Shown here piece by piece: positions 49,354 through 58,501 of a stretch of 64,000 nt of DNA. Every line of letters starts with the position of its first letter. Within the stretch, counting starts at the first letter, position 1. The notes beneath the pieces are model-generated. The model saw only the letters and a program-made list of their open reading frames with translations. It had not been told where the DNA came from and did not search any database. Source of the stretch: JAIQFL01 sp035295745 (GTDB lineage: Bacteria > Acidobacteriota > Terriglobia > Bryobacterales > Bryobacteraceae); NCBI GenBank assembly GCA_035295745.1, contig DATGIL010000093.1:1-64000 (forward strand), given 5' to 3'. Position numbers and translations under genes: made by a program.

Positions 49354-50223
49354 CTATTTCACCAAGAGATCGATATCGATCCATCCATAGATCGGCCGAA
49401 ACGCCCGGCCGTCGCGGGTTTCTCCTTCGAGCCCATTAGTGGCTTTGTCGTAGGCCCTGGTGACGTATTTGCCGTCCCAGCCGCCCAGTTGGCCATAGTC
49501 GGCGGTCTTCCAGTTGGCACCCGAAGGATCGACCATTACTCCGACGTGGGTGATGTGCTGATCGTCCAGAGTACCGCTGCACAGAGCATATAGATCGCCG
49601 GGCTTGGGTCCGGCGGGGCAGTCCTTCGCGTTGACCCAGGCGTTGTAGCGCCTGCCGGACTCGGGCATGCCTGTGGTGCCGGCAAACTTGAGAGGCTTCT
49701 TTAGTTTGAAAGCGACATATGAGGTGAGGCAGTAACAATTGGTGCCGGCCGCCTTTTGCTCGGGATTGTACATGTTCTTCTTGGCTTTGGCGTCACCGAA
49801 AGTACAGGGCAAGACCTCGGGAACGATCTGGTTGATGACGGTGCTGCGGATGCCGCTGATGGGACCGCTGGACCCACCAGGCGCGGGTGCGGCCCCGGCC
49901 ACTTTCCAGGCGGAGATGGAGTCGGTGAACGCAGTGTCCTTCGGAGCGTAGATTCGGACCTTCCCGGAGACGTGCACCGGATCGGTCTCGCTCGTAGGCG
50001 GGTCCCAGACAATCAGTTGCGTTTTCGCGGGCTTCTGCGCTTGCAGCCAGAGAACTTGCCAGGACTGCGATTCTACAGTTCCACGAGTTGCCAGGCCGAT
50101 TCTCTGCATCAGTTGTTGCGGATCGCTTTGCAGGGTCCAGACTTTTCCGCCGAAATCGACTTTCACACTGGCACTCCCCCGGCTGGCGCCAGATTTATCC
50201 GCGATGTCGAAATTGATGATCAT
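49354..50223 (-). CDS. NlpC/P60- or CHAP-like putative hydrolase
   Basis: 289-residue protein without a classical signal peptide. The N-terminal ~130 residues are beta-rich (DIADKSGASRGSASVKVDFG, LIVWDPPTSETDPVHVSGKV), possibly a binding or adaptor domain. The C-terminal ~150 residues have a papain-like amidase pattern: candidate nucleophile Cys in GTNCYCLTSYVAFKL, then GPKPGDLYAL, candidate His in DDQHITHVGVMVDPSG, and Asp in KTADYGQLGGWDG. PGD followed by HVGV is typical of NlpC/P60. Start at the ATG after GGGGAAGG. It may be a cell-wall amidase, possibly secreted by a non-Sec route. Confidence 0.55.
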   Translation of the reverse strand: MIINFDIADKSGASRGSASVKVDFGGKVWTLQSDPQQLMQRIGLATRGTVESQSWQVLWLQAQKPAKTQLIVWDPPTSETDPVHVSGKVRIYAPKDTAFTDSISAWKVAGAAPAPGGSSGPISGIRSTVINQIVPEVLPCTFGDAKAKKNMYNPEQKAAGTNCYCLTSYVAFKLKKPLKFAGTTGMPESGRRYNAWVNAKDCPAGPKPGDLYALCSGTLDDQHITHVGVMVDPSGANWKTADYGQLGGWDGKYVTRAYDKATNGLEGETRDGRAFRPIYGWIDIDLLVK

Positions 50224-50283
50224 GTCTTCTGCCTTCCCCAATGAGACGGGCGCAAATTCGCGGTGAAAGCGATCACGAAAAGC

Positions 50284-51612
50284 TCAACAAGCCTCGAGAA
50301 CGGCGCGCGCCGGTGCGCAATCTGGCACGAACTGCACCATTTCCGGGCCGTGGAGGTAGGCGACTTCGGGCCGCCATTTGCGGGCCGTCTGCCGCAGCGC
50401 GGCACGAAACGCCTGCGGACCATCGGCCCGGCTGACGAGGACGACTTCGACGCAGGATGCCAGTAGCTCTGGCGAAGGCGTGTCCAGCTTTTCGGTGTAG
50501 CTGACAAGGATGGCGCCAGGCTGCGGGGTAGAACCGGCTATCAGCGTGCGCGGTGTGGCAAGCGCGGCGCGCCCCGGAAAGACTGCGATTCCGCCGCTGG
50601 AGGCTGCCAACAGCAGGTCCTCGGGGAAGCCAGCGGAGGCGATTGGTCCTCCGGCCAGCGCGATTCCGGCGGCGCGGCGCAATGCCTTGGCGCCGGTCAG
50701 TCCGAGGCCGGCTCGAATCCGCAGGCGCACCAGGGCCTGCTGCCAGAGGGTGCGGAACACGCGCCGGTCGACGACCGCCCGCGCCAGAAACTTCAAGTAG
50801 TTCAGATCGAGGATGTCTTCGAGTTGCTCTTCGGTGAAGTATCTCGACGAGGTAGCGCGGTGGCGATGCTCAAGCCGCGCCCCATCGACATAAACGCTGG
50901 GCCAGCCTCGCAGCCAAGCCCGGTAGCCAAGGTCGAGATCCTCCACATATGCGGGCTCGAAGGCCTGATCCACGGCGCCGAGAGCACGGAGTTTCGCGGT
51001 GTCATAGAGGGTGCATCCACCACTGCCGTAGAGCACGTAGCTTAGATCTTCGCCGGGGAAAGGGTCGATGCAACGGATCGGAAAATCGGCCGGTCCTGGC
51101 TGGGAGTATACGGCTTTGCCGGTCTCTTCACGGCGAACGCCTGCGGGGAAGAAGATCTGGGCCGTGGCGCTGAACAGATCGGGCACTTGCTCGAAGGCTC
51201 TCACCAGAGCCGTGAAGAAGTTCGGCTCGACGATCATGTCGTTATTCAACAGACAGACATGCGAGTGGCGCGCGACGGCAATGCCGCGATTGACGGCGCG
51301 CGCGAAGGAAAGCGGGGGCGCGGAGACCACGATCCGGACCTGCGCCCACGTCGAGCGAAGCCAGTCCGCCGTGCCGTCATTTGAGCCGTTGTCGACGACG
51401 ATGATTTCGGAAGGAAAGCGATCCAACTCGCGCACGATTCCAGGTAGTTGCGCGGCCAGGAGTTCCTTGCCGGCACGAGAGGGAATCACCACCGAGATCC
51501 CAGGCGAGGTGGTGATCGCGGACCAGGACGCGGCGATGCGGATGCGGGGGCGAACCGCGCCGGCAAAGCGCGCCAGTTGATACCAGAATTGGATTTTGGC
51601 GTCCGGCTTCAC
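50284..51612 (-). CDS. family 2 glycosyltransferase
   Basis: 442-residue glycosyltransferase of the rhamnosyl/GT2 type. GT-A core: GISVVIPSRAGKELLAAQLP, then PSEIIVVDNGSNDGTADWLR, PLSFARAVNRGIAVARHSHV, the metal-binding motif in LLNNDMIVEP and the acceptor-site region VDQAFEPAYVEDLDLGYRAW. A C-terminal ~150-residue extension (after LEDILDLNYLKFLARAVV) contains a further alpha/beta segment. The start is the GTG at 51612, five bases after the upstream gene's stop; longer frames read Arg/Pro-rich sequence over that gene. It probably builds a surface polysaccharide or glycan with the neighbouring toroid protein. Confidence 0.9.
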   Translation of the reverse strand: MKPDAKIQFWYQLARFAGAVRPRIRIAASWSAITTSPGISVVIPSRAGKELLAAQLPGIVRELDRFPSEIIVVDNGSNDGTADWLRSTWAQVRIVVSAPPLSFARAVNRGIAVARHSHVCLLNNDMIVEPNFFTALVRAFEQVPDLFSATAQIFFPAGVRREETGKAVYSQPGPADFPIRCIDPFPGEDLSYVLYGSGGCTLYDTAKLRALGAVDQAFEPAYVEDLDLGYRAWLRGWPSVYVDGARLEHRHRATSSRYFTEEQLEDILDLNYLKFLARAVVDRRVFRTLWQQALVRLRIRAGLGLTGAKALRRAAGIALAGGPIASAGFPEDLLLAASSGGIAVFPGRAALATPRTLIAGSTPQPGAILVSYTEKLDTPSPELLASCVEVVLVSRADGPQAFRAALRQTARKWRPEVAYLHGPEMVQFVPDCAPARAVLEAC

Positions 51613-51617
51613 GCAGG

Positions 51618-52688
51618 TCAGATCAGCAAATGGCGATGCGCCTGAGCGCCGCCGGCCTGGCAAGTTTCCCAAAGCTGGAGGGCTTGCAACGCGAACGCCG
51701 TGGAGACCGGGCTGACGTGTGGCGAGCGGCTGCCGGGGCCACGGCCGAACCAGAATCCGCCATCGATCCGGGGGTCGACGTGCACCGCCTGGAATTGCAG
51801 CAAGCGGCCCGCTTCCTGTTGAGCGGCCTCGCGGTCGAGAGGCGCAGCACCGGCCCAGTCGGCATAGATGCGAATGCGCAGCAGTTGGGCATAGACGTCG
51901 GACCGTTCGAACTGAGGCCCGATCTCGCGCAGATAATGCGCCACGGATTGGATTCCGGCGCAGAGGGCCGCGGCGCACTCTGCCTCATTTGCGCGGGGGA
52001 GCAATCCTTCCAGAAAGTACAGGAAGGCGTGTAGCCGGTCCACGACCTTGGGATTCTCGGGATGGCCCGGCAGAAAACGGGACCACGTCTGGAGCGCACA
52101 CGACAGCATGCGGTCGTAAGGTTCGCGGAACTGAACGTCGCCCGTGGCCTCGGCGAGGTCCCACCACGCCATCGCGGATTTTAGCTGATAGCAGCCAGGG
52201 GATCGCGACCACCGTTGCGGATCTTTGGGCAGTGGCTGCTTGCCTGGCAACGCAATTATAGGGTGGAGTTCGGAGCTATCCGCGGAAGTGAAGTCGCGCG
52301 CCATGAACCTGCCAATGGCCGCGGCGACGTCCAGAAACTCCTCCCCTGAGGCACGCCACACAGACAGCAGACCGCGAACGATGATGCCGCAATCGAAGAA
52401 ATAAGCGAGGGATGGTGGATCGAGTTCGAAAGGGATTGTGGCGAACGACTGGTTCCAGGCCGTGCATGCGAGGAATCGGGCCGCGTGTAAGGCGCGCTCC
52501 AGATAACGCGAATCTTTGGTCACGGAATAGAGATACACGAATGCGCTCGCGGCATATCCGGTGATCTCGGTGGATACAGGTTGATTCCGGTCCAGGCCAG
52601 CGTGGTAATAACGGGCAACGCCGCCGTTCGTTTCTTGAATGCCGGAGCGAAGAAACCATTCGCCGGCGCGAGCGAGATGAGGGGACAA
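51618..52688 (-). CDS. alpha/alpha-toroid protein (glycan-related, unknown)
   Basis: 356-residue helical-repeat protein. Repeating units such as LARAGEWFLRSGIQETNGGV, TEITGYAASAFVYLYSVTKD, YLERALHAARFLACTAWNQS, GFWFGRGPGSRSP and STAFALQALQLWETCQ fit the (alpha/alpha)6 barrel of glycosidases, lyases and cyclases. I cannot name the family or catalytic residues. The start is a TTG directly after an in-frame stop five codons upstream. It leads a minus-strand transcript into the GT2 gene (five-base gap), so a role in polysaccharide processing or as a partner of that transferase is likely. Confidence 0.7.
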   Translation of the reverse strand: MSPHLARAGEWFLRSGIQETNGGVARYYHAGLDRNQPVSTEITGYAASAFVYLYSVTKDSRYLERALHAARFLACTAWNQSFATIPFELDPPSLAYFFDCGIIVRGLLSVWRASGEEFLDVAAAIGRFMARDFTSADSSELHPIIALPGKQPLPKDPQRWSRSPGCYQLKSAMAWWDLAEATGDVQFREPYDRMLSCALQTWSRFLPGHPENPKVVDRLHAFLYFLEGLLPRANEAECAAALCAGIQSVAHYLREIGPQFERSDVYAQLLRIRIYADWAGAAPLDREAAQQEAGRLLQFQAVHVDPRIDGGFWFGRGPGSRSPHVSPVSTAFALQALQLWETCQAGGAQAHRHLLI

Positions 52689-52896
52689 CTCGATAGTTTA
52701 TCGCACTTGCACATGGGCCAGCCTCAAGTGCAGCACCGCTTCGGGGGAGTGGCAATACCGTTAGAATCTGATTCAGGCCCCCAGGTGTCCGCCAGACGTT
52801 CCAGGTCTCTCCAGGTCGCGGCTTCAGCGCGACGGCGATTAACAGGATCGAGTTTCCGATTCAGATCAACTGAATTCCGCCGGCTGCCCGCAGCAA

Positions 52897-55074
52897 TCAC
52901 TGCCGGATATTAACGGTAGCGTTCAGCGGCAGGTTCGCGGAGGAGTCGCCGGCCATCAGGCTGACGGCTTCCGTTTCCACCTGGAAAACTTGAAGCTTCG
53001 TGTCCCAATAGGCCAACCGCGACGCCGGAACAGAGATCTCCACTGTCTTGGTTTCGTTCGGCTGAAGCGTGACGCGCCGGAAGCCCACAAGCTGCTGCCT
53101 CGGGCGCGTTACTTTCGAACCGAGATGCCTGGCATAGATCTGGACCACTTCGTCTCCGCCGCGGCTGCCCGTGTTGGTCACATCCACCTTCACGGCGATC
53201 TCGCCATTCCTGCTGACCTGCGGCTGGCCGGTTCTCAAATTGGCGAGTTGAAACTTGGAGTAGCTGAGGCCGAATCCGAACGGATACAGCGGCTCGCCCT
53301 TGAAGTACATGTAGGTACGGCCGTGCCGGATGTCGTAATCCATCATTGGCGGCAACTGGTCGAGCGACTTCGGCCAGGTCTCCACCAGCCGGCCGCCGGG
53401 ATTATAGTCGCCGAATAGAACCTGCGCGAGCGCCGTTCCTTCGTCCTGCGAAGAATGCGCCATATGGAGGATCGCCGGAACGTTGGCCTGGCTCCAGTTG
53501 ATCGCGAACGGAAAGCTCGAGACGAGTACCACGATTGTTTTCGGGTTCACCAGGCGAACCTGTTTGACGAGTTGCTCCTGGTACAAATCGATGCTCTCGC
53601 GGTCACGGCCTTCCCGGCCGTCGCTCGGCGACGTGCATGGCAACGTGTCTCCGGCATTGATCCACTCGCGGCCCATATCGGGACCGCATGTCGGATCGTT
53701 TCCGACAACTACAATCGCCACGTCCGACTTGCGCGCCGCGGCGAGAGCGGCGGCTCCCAGTTCGCTTTCGGCGTAATTCACCGTGATGGCTGAACCGGCT
53801 TCCTGCTTAATGCCCTGGAGAGGAGTAATCGCGTAGGGAGGCGTGCCCCCGTACCAATCCCAGTGCACCGAGTCCGCAAGCGGCCCGATCACGGCAATGG
53901 ATTTGATGGCGTTCTTATTCAGCGGCAGAAGATTTCCCTCGTTCTTCAGAAGGACTACCGACTCAAGGGCCATCTGACGCGAGATGGCGCGATGCTTGTC
54001 CGTGTTCCAGGGATCGGGGGAATCTTTGATCCTGGAGTAGGGGACCAACTCGGGCGGATCCAGCACTCCCAACCGAATCACGGTTCGGAATTTGGGGCGC
54101 AGCGCCTGGTCGATATCCGCCGGGGTCAGCGAGCCATCTTTCAGGCCGGCATTTACTTCGTCAGCATACCGCTCCAGGAACTGGTTGATACCGGCTTTCA
54201 GACTCGCCACGATGGCAGCTTCCAGATTGGGGAACGCGTGACGCGGATTGACGAGGCGCGCGATGGCGCTGCCGTCGCCGGAGACGATGTCGGCTCCCCA
54301 CTGCTTCAACACAACGCTGCGGACAACGGGATTCACGGCCATTGCCGTGCCGTTCCAGGCGTTGTAGGAAGCCATCAGCGCTTTCGCGCCGCCTTCCAGG
54401 AAGCCCATACGGAATGGCACGGAGTAATATTCCCAGAACAACCTCTCGTCGAAATCGGAGGAGGAGCCGGCGCGGTTGTCTTCATTGCTATTGGCGAGGA
54501 AGTGCTTCAGAAGCGCGGCCGTCTGCCAGTACTTCGGATCGTCGCCCTGAAGTCCTTTGACGAACGCGGTTGCCATGGTCCCGTTGAAGAACGGATCTTC
54601 GCCATACACCTCTTCGCTGCGGCCCCAGCGCGGGTCGCGAGCGAGGTCGGCCTGCGGTCCCCAGAGGACCAGGAGTTGCCGGCCGTATTTGGGGGTCTGA
54701 CTGATGAAACGGGCTTCGTATCCCTCAACGGACGCGGCCTGACGGACCAGATCGGGGTCCCAACTTTCGCCCATGCCGGGCGGCTGGGGGAACTGCGTGG
54801 TCGTGATCGGCTGTTGCGAGCCTCGGGGGTTGCGCTGTACCACGCCATGAATACCTTCCGAACTGCCGATGTTGGGAACGCCCAACCGTTGCACCCTGGT
54901 GCTGGTGCCCAGGCAGGCAACCTTCTCGTCCATTGTCATCAGCGAGAGGAGATTGTCGATTCGCTTCTCGACCGGAAGATCAGGATTATTGAACGGGTAA
55001 GGCACAGACTGCGCCGAGAGAGGAATGCCTGAGAGAGCAACCAGACAAACCAACGTAGCTTGCAGTTTTTTCAT
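52897..55074 (-). CDS. exported GH3 beta-glycosidase
   Basis: 725-residue glycoside hydrolase family 3 enzyme, exported (signal MKKLQATLVCLVALSGIPLSA). The first GH3 barrel has DLARDPRWGRSEEVYGEDPF, LLKHFLANSNEDNRAGSSS and the nucleophile region ADIVSGDGSAIARLV. The second alpha/beta-sandwich follows (ESVVLLKNEGNLLPLNKNAI, DVAIVVVGNDP), and a C-terminal fibronectin-type domain (VKVDVTNTGSRGGDEVVQIY). The layout is that of beta-xylosidase/beta-glucosidase types. It lies beside a second GH3 gene, both minus strand, separated by 57 bases, so they are probably co-transcribed. Confidence 0.93.
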   Translation of the reverse strand: MKKLQATLVCLVALSGIPLSAQSVPYPFNNPDLPVEKRIDNLLSLMTMDEKVACLGTSTRVQRLGVPNIGSSEGIHGVVQRNPRGSQQPITTTQFPQPPGMGESWDPDLVRQAASVEGYEARFISQTPKYGRQLLVLWGPQADLARDPRWGRSEEVYGEDPFFNGTMATAFVKGLQGDDPKYWQTAALLKHFLANSNEDNRAGSSSDFDERLFWEYYSVPFRMGFLEGGAKALMASYNAWNGTAMAVNPVVRSVVLKQWGADIVSGDGSAIARLVNPRHAFPNLEAAIVASLKAGINQFLERYADEVNAGLKDGSLTPADIDQALRPKFRTVIRLGVLDPPELVPYSRIKDSPDPWNTDKHRAISRQMALESVVLLKNEGNLLPLNKNAIKSIAVIGPLADSVHWDWYGGTPPYAITPLQGIKQEAGSAITVNYAESELGAAALAAARKSDVAIVVVGNDPTCGPDMGREWINAGDTLPCTSPSDGREGRDRESIDLYQEQLVKQVRLVNPKTIVVLVSSFPFAINWSQANVPAILHMAHSSQDEGTALAQVLFGDYNPGGRLVETWPKSLDQLPPMMDYDIRHGRTYMYFKGEPLYPFGFGLSYSKFQLANLRTGQPQVSRNGEIAVKVDVTNTGSRGGDEVVQIYARHLGSKVTRPRQQLVGFRRVTLQPNETKTVEISVPASRLAYWDTKLQVFQVETEAVSLMAGDSSANLPLNATVNIRQ

Positions 55075-55131
55075 GGCTCGTGGCCTGCTGACAGGCTAGC
55101 GCCCTTCGACCGCAATTGCCATCCGGGCCAG

Positions 55132-57264
55132 CTATTTGTAGGTCAGGCCGAAACCGAAAACATACTTGTCGCCCACGCTGTTCTTATAGGCGTAGTCGAA
55201 CGCCTCCGCGTAACCTGGCACGTCCGGAGCCTTCCTGTCCACGGCCGCTTGATCCGCCGGTATGGTGAGCGGGAGTTTGCCGGCCGGCTTGAACCGCCCC
55301 TTCACCACGTCCAGCAGTGCCTCGGCCTTCACGTCGAACGTTCCGAGGACAGCGGCGGCGCCGGGTTCCACCTCGTTGATGATCCAGGGATTGATGAAAT
55401 TGATCACCAGCACGGTCGGCTTAGCCGTCTCAATCTGTTTCACCTTGGCGACGTCAACACCCGTGAGCGGGCTCAGCGCGATGTCGGCATAATCGTGCTC
55501 GGGCCGCTGGTAAACAGCGGGGCGCAACCATACCAGGGCCACGTCCGCCTGGTCGATCGAGTCCACGATCTGGACCGACGGGTCCTTCGCGAGCAAGGCC
55601 TTAAGCGCGGCGGTGCCGTTGACCGCAGCGGCGCCTCCTCGCCCGGCGAACTCGCCCCGACCGCCCCTTCTACCGGCCCCCTGTGGATTCGCCCCAGGCT
55701 GGCCCTCTGCCGCACCCGAACCAGCGCCGCCTCCCCTCCCATCGGCTTGGCCGCGGCCCCCCGCGCCACCACGACCAGCGAAGCCTGTGGGCTGACCGGC
55801 CATGACCTCGACGTACAGCTTCCGGGCACTAGCGAGCGGCAGCAGTTTCCGATCGTTGCGCAAAAGCACGATGGACTTGCGGTGGGCTTCGTCGGCCCGC
55901 GCCGCGGACTCGGGCGAACTGGCGATCTTCTGAGCCGATTCGGGATCCGTGTAAGGATTCTCGAACAGCCCCAGCTGGAAGATCTCCTTCAGCAGAAGCG
56001 CTACCGGCGGAGTGAGGTCCGATTCCTCCAGCAGGTGCTGGTGGACCGCATCCAGCAGCCCCTGGGGATTGTTGCTGTCGGAAAAGAGACTCACGCCGGC
56101 CTTCACCGCTTTGGCGAATCGCTGCGGTGTAGTGAGTTTTTCAACCCCGAAAGCATTGTTGGTGAGGACTCCGGTGTCGGTATTGACGTATCCTTTAAAC
56201 CCCATCCGTCCGCGAAGCAGCCGAGTGAGCAGTGTCATGTTGTAAGCTCCGGCGACTTCCTCGAACTGCCGCTTGTCTGACTGCCACCATTGCTTGGGCA
56301 ATTGTTCCGCGCTCCGTTCGTTGGAGGGGTTGTTGTAGTAGCTCATGATCGAGCTCGCTCCGGCATCGATGGCGGCCTGGAACGGAGGCAACTGGTACTT
56401 GAATAAGCTGCCGGGTGTTGGATACACGGCCCACTGCCCCCAGTTGTTGTGAGGATCCAGGCCCTTGTCGACGGCGCCATCACCCGGGAAGTGTTTGATC
56501 GATTGCGCTACCGATTGAGGTCCGAGGGCCGGCCCCTGGAAGCCCAGCACGATCTCCCTGGCGATCTCCGCGTTCCATTTCGGGCTTTCCCCGAAGGTCG
56601 TCTGGATGCGGTACCAGCGCGGCTCGGTGGCGACGTCCACCTGATATCCGTAACATTTCTGGATGCCCGAAGCGCGCCACTCCGCGCGCGCGATTTCGGC
56701 GAACGAGCGAATGAGCGTGATGTCATTCGTCGCCGCCAAGCCGAGTGTCCCGGGCCAACTGGAGAATTCGCCGGCCGCCTCGGCTTCTTCATACACCAGG
56801 TTGTCGCGAACGTGGTTTCGGGGATTCGAGGCAAAGACAATGGGAATGCCCAAGCGCGACTTTTCGGCGAGCTCCTGCGCCGTGTTCGCGCGGGCCGCCA
56901 GTTCCCGCGCCGAGATGTTATCGCGGAGGATGAGGTAGTGGATGTGGCGCTGATTGAGGTACTCGTCCAGAGAACCGGCATTGAACGAAGTGATTTGCAT
57001 CAAGCCCGCCTTCTCCTCCAGGGTCATCCTGGAGAGCAGGTCCGCCACACGTTTATCGACCGGGAGTCTCCAGTCCTCGTAGGGGTCGAGTACGCCGTTG
57101 CGATTCAGGTCCTTGAACGAGAGATTGCCGACCTTCAGCAAGGGGGCGACCCGCGCGTCGATCAGCGGTTGTTTTGGCGCGGTGCTCGCCGGCTGCATCG
57201 AGGCGAGCGCCAGAGCCAGAGCCAGCGCGACTGAAACTGAAGTGAATCGTCTTCCGTCCGGCAT
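55132..57264 (-). CDS. exported GH3 beta-glycosidase with Gly-rich insert
   Basis: 710-residue GH3 enzyme whose ATG is preceded by AGGAG. Signal region ALALALALASMQPAS; then an EF-hand-like loop DLNRNGVLDPYEDW ahead of the barrel. Barrel motifs: TEPRWYRIQTTFGESPKWNA, KHFPGDGAVDKGLDPHNNWG and the nucleophile Asp in GYVNTDTGVL. The second domain (SIVLLRNDRKLLPLASARKL) is interrupted at about residues 487-549 by a Gly/Arg/Ala-rich stretch before VALVWLRPAVYQRPE. It ends in YVFGFGLTYK without a fibronectin domain. Sequence is distant from the neighbouring GH3 protein, so substrate probably differs. Confidence 0.92.
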   Translation of the reverse strand: MPDGRRFTSVSVALALALALASMQPASTAPKQPLIDARVAPLLKVGNLSFKDLNRNGVLDPYEDWRLPVDKRVADLLSRMTLEEKAGLMQITSFNAGSLDEYLNQRHIHYLILRDNISARELAARANTAQELAEKSRLGIPIVFASNPRNHVRDNLVYEEAEAAGEFSSWPGTLGLAATNDITLIRSFAEIARAEWRASGIQKCYGYQVDVATEPRWYRIQTTFGESPKWNAEIAREIVLGFQGPALGPQSVAQSIKHFPGDGAVDKGLDPHNNWGQWAVYPTPGSLFKYQLPPFQAAIDAGASSIMSYYNNPSNERSAEQLPKQWWQSDKRQFEEVAGAYNMTLLTRLLRGRMGFKGYVNTDTGVLTNNAFGVEKLTTPQRFAKAVKAGVSLFSDSNNPQGLLDAVHQHLLEESDLTPPVALLLKEIFQLGLFENPYTDPESAQKIASSPESAARADEAHRKSIVLLRNDRKLLPLASARKLYVEVMAGQPTGFAGRGGAGGRGQADGRGGGAGSGAAEGQPGANPQGAGRRGGRGEFAGRGGAAAVNGTAALKALLAKDPSVQIVDSIDQADVALVWLRPAVYQRPEHDYADIALSPLTGVDVAKVKQIETAKPTVLVINFINPWIINEVEPGAAAVLGTFDVKAEALLDVVKGRFKPAGKLPLTIPADQAAVDRKAPDVPGYAEAFDYAYKNSVGDKYVFGFGLTYK

Positions 57265-57417
57265 TCGGTTTCGCTCCTGAATCGCTATGGTAATCCCGTT
57301 CTGGCTCGCGCGGCCGCAGCGGGGCATTCGCCCGGTTCCGTACCGCACGTGTCTCGGAGTTCAGTGGAAAACGAAAGTGCTATAAAATTCTTAAAGCTTG
57401 GAGGCGACCTTTTTATA

Positions 57418-58488
57418 ATGAAATTCTTCACCATAGCTCTTCTGCTGATTCCCCCTGCATTCGCCCAGATGGCCAGCGTTCCCTGCCTGCCGCCGCCGGC
57501 GCCTGCGCCCCCTGCAAACGCCGCGGGCCAAGGGCGGGCACCAGCGACGCCTCGAACTCCCCCACCGCAATCCGCCGCGGATGTGGCCGAAATCTCCAGG
57601 CTGATGACCCTCCCCGCATTGGGACCGAACCTCGCGGATGGCGATTATTCCAATGGACCGGCCTATCCGACAGCGCCCGAACTCGCGAAACGGGTCGGCG
57701 TCCCCGAGGGCAAAGTGATCGAGTTCGTCATGAACTCCTCTGAAAGCAAGTTCTACCCGGGCTCCAACGGCGGCTTTCAGCGTCATGTCTGTGTCTATGT
57801 TCCGGCGGGATATGCGGGCGCCGAACTTCCCGTGATCGTTTCCGCCGATGCCTACGGTATGCGCTACAACCTGCCCACCATTCTCGACAATATGATCTAT
57901 GACCAGCGCCTGCCCGCCATGGCTGCCGTCATGATCGATAACGGCGGCGCCGAACGGAGCCTGGAATACGACACTGTTTCCTCCAAGTACGTGGAATTCG
58001 TGGAAGCCGAAGTCCTGCCGCGCGCGGAGAAGGAGGCGAATATCAAGCTGTCCAGGAATCCCGACGCGCGGATGACGCTGGGTGGCAGTTCGGGCGGAGC
58101 GGTCGCGCTGACAATGGCCTGGTTCCGGCCTGACCTCTATCACCGCATCCTCACCTACTCCGGGACGTTCGTGAACCTTCGCAACGGCCCCGAAGCCCCG
58201 CTCGGCGCCTATGAATACATCGAGCACCTCTTCCCCTCCAGCGAGAAGAAGCCGTTTCGATTGTGGATTCAGGTTTCCGAGAACGATAACGGCTCCAGGA
58301 CGCCTTCCGAAAACCGCCGCAATTGGGTGATCGCCAACTCCCGGCTGGCGAAAGTCCTCAAGGACAAAGGCTACCCTTACCAGTTCGTCTATTCCAAGGG
58401 TGCGGGTCACACGCAGCGTAAGGTGATCGACAATACTCTCCCGCAGGCACTCGAGTACGTCTGGCTCGATTACAGACCGGCTCGATAG
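57418..58488 (+). CDS. exported esterase (enterochelin-esterase-like)
   Basis: 356-residue alpha/beta-hydrolase. Signal peptide MKFFTIALLLIPPAFA, then a Pro/Ala-rich linker (residues 22-55). Catalytic motifs: RHVCVYVPAGYAGAELPVIV, AAVMIDNGGAERSLEYDTV, the nucleophile Ser in TLGGSSGGAVAL and the catalytic His in KGAGHTQRKV. This Fes/esterase-D layout is common for acetyl- or feruloyl-esterases near hemicellulase genes; the substrate is inferred. The ATG at 57418 is used, with GGAGG about 13 bases upstream. It is divergent from the second GH3 gene and convergent with the glucuronidase-like gene. Confidence 0.88.
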   Translation: MKFFTIALLLIPPAFAQMASVPCLPPPAPAPPANAAGQGRAPATPRTPPPQSAADVAEISRLMTLPALGPNLADGDYSNGPAYPTAPELAKRVGVPEGKVIEFVMNSSESKFYPGSNGGFQRHVCVYVPAGYAGAELPVIVSADAYGMRYNLPTILDNMIYDQRLPAMAAVMIDNGGAERSLEYDTVSSKYVEFVEAEVLPRAEKEANIKLSRNPDARMTLGGSSGGAVALTMAWFRPDLYHRILTYSGTFVNLRNGPEAPLGAYEYIEHLFPSSEKKPFRLWIQVSENDNGSRTPSENRRNWVIANSRLAKVLKDKGYPYQFVYSKGAGHTQRKVIDNTLPQALEYVWLDYRPAR

Positions 58489-58501
58489 TGGTGCGGGTTT
58501 C

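Noticed and set aside
50284..51978. N-terminal extension of the glycosyltransferase to 564 residues
   Set aside because: The extra 122 residues are Arg/Pro-rich and overlap the upstream toroid gene in another frame; the GTG at 51612, five bases after that gene's stop, is more plausible.
55060..56280. 406-residue plus-strand open frame
   Set aside because: It is antisense to the second GH3 enzyme, whose motifs are clear on the minus strand.
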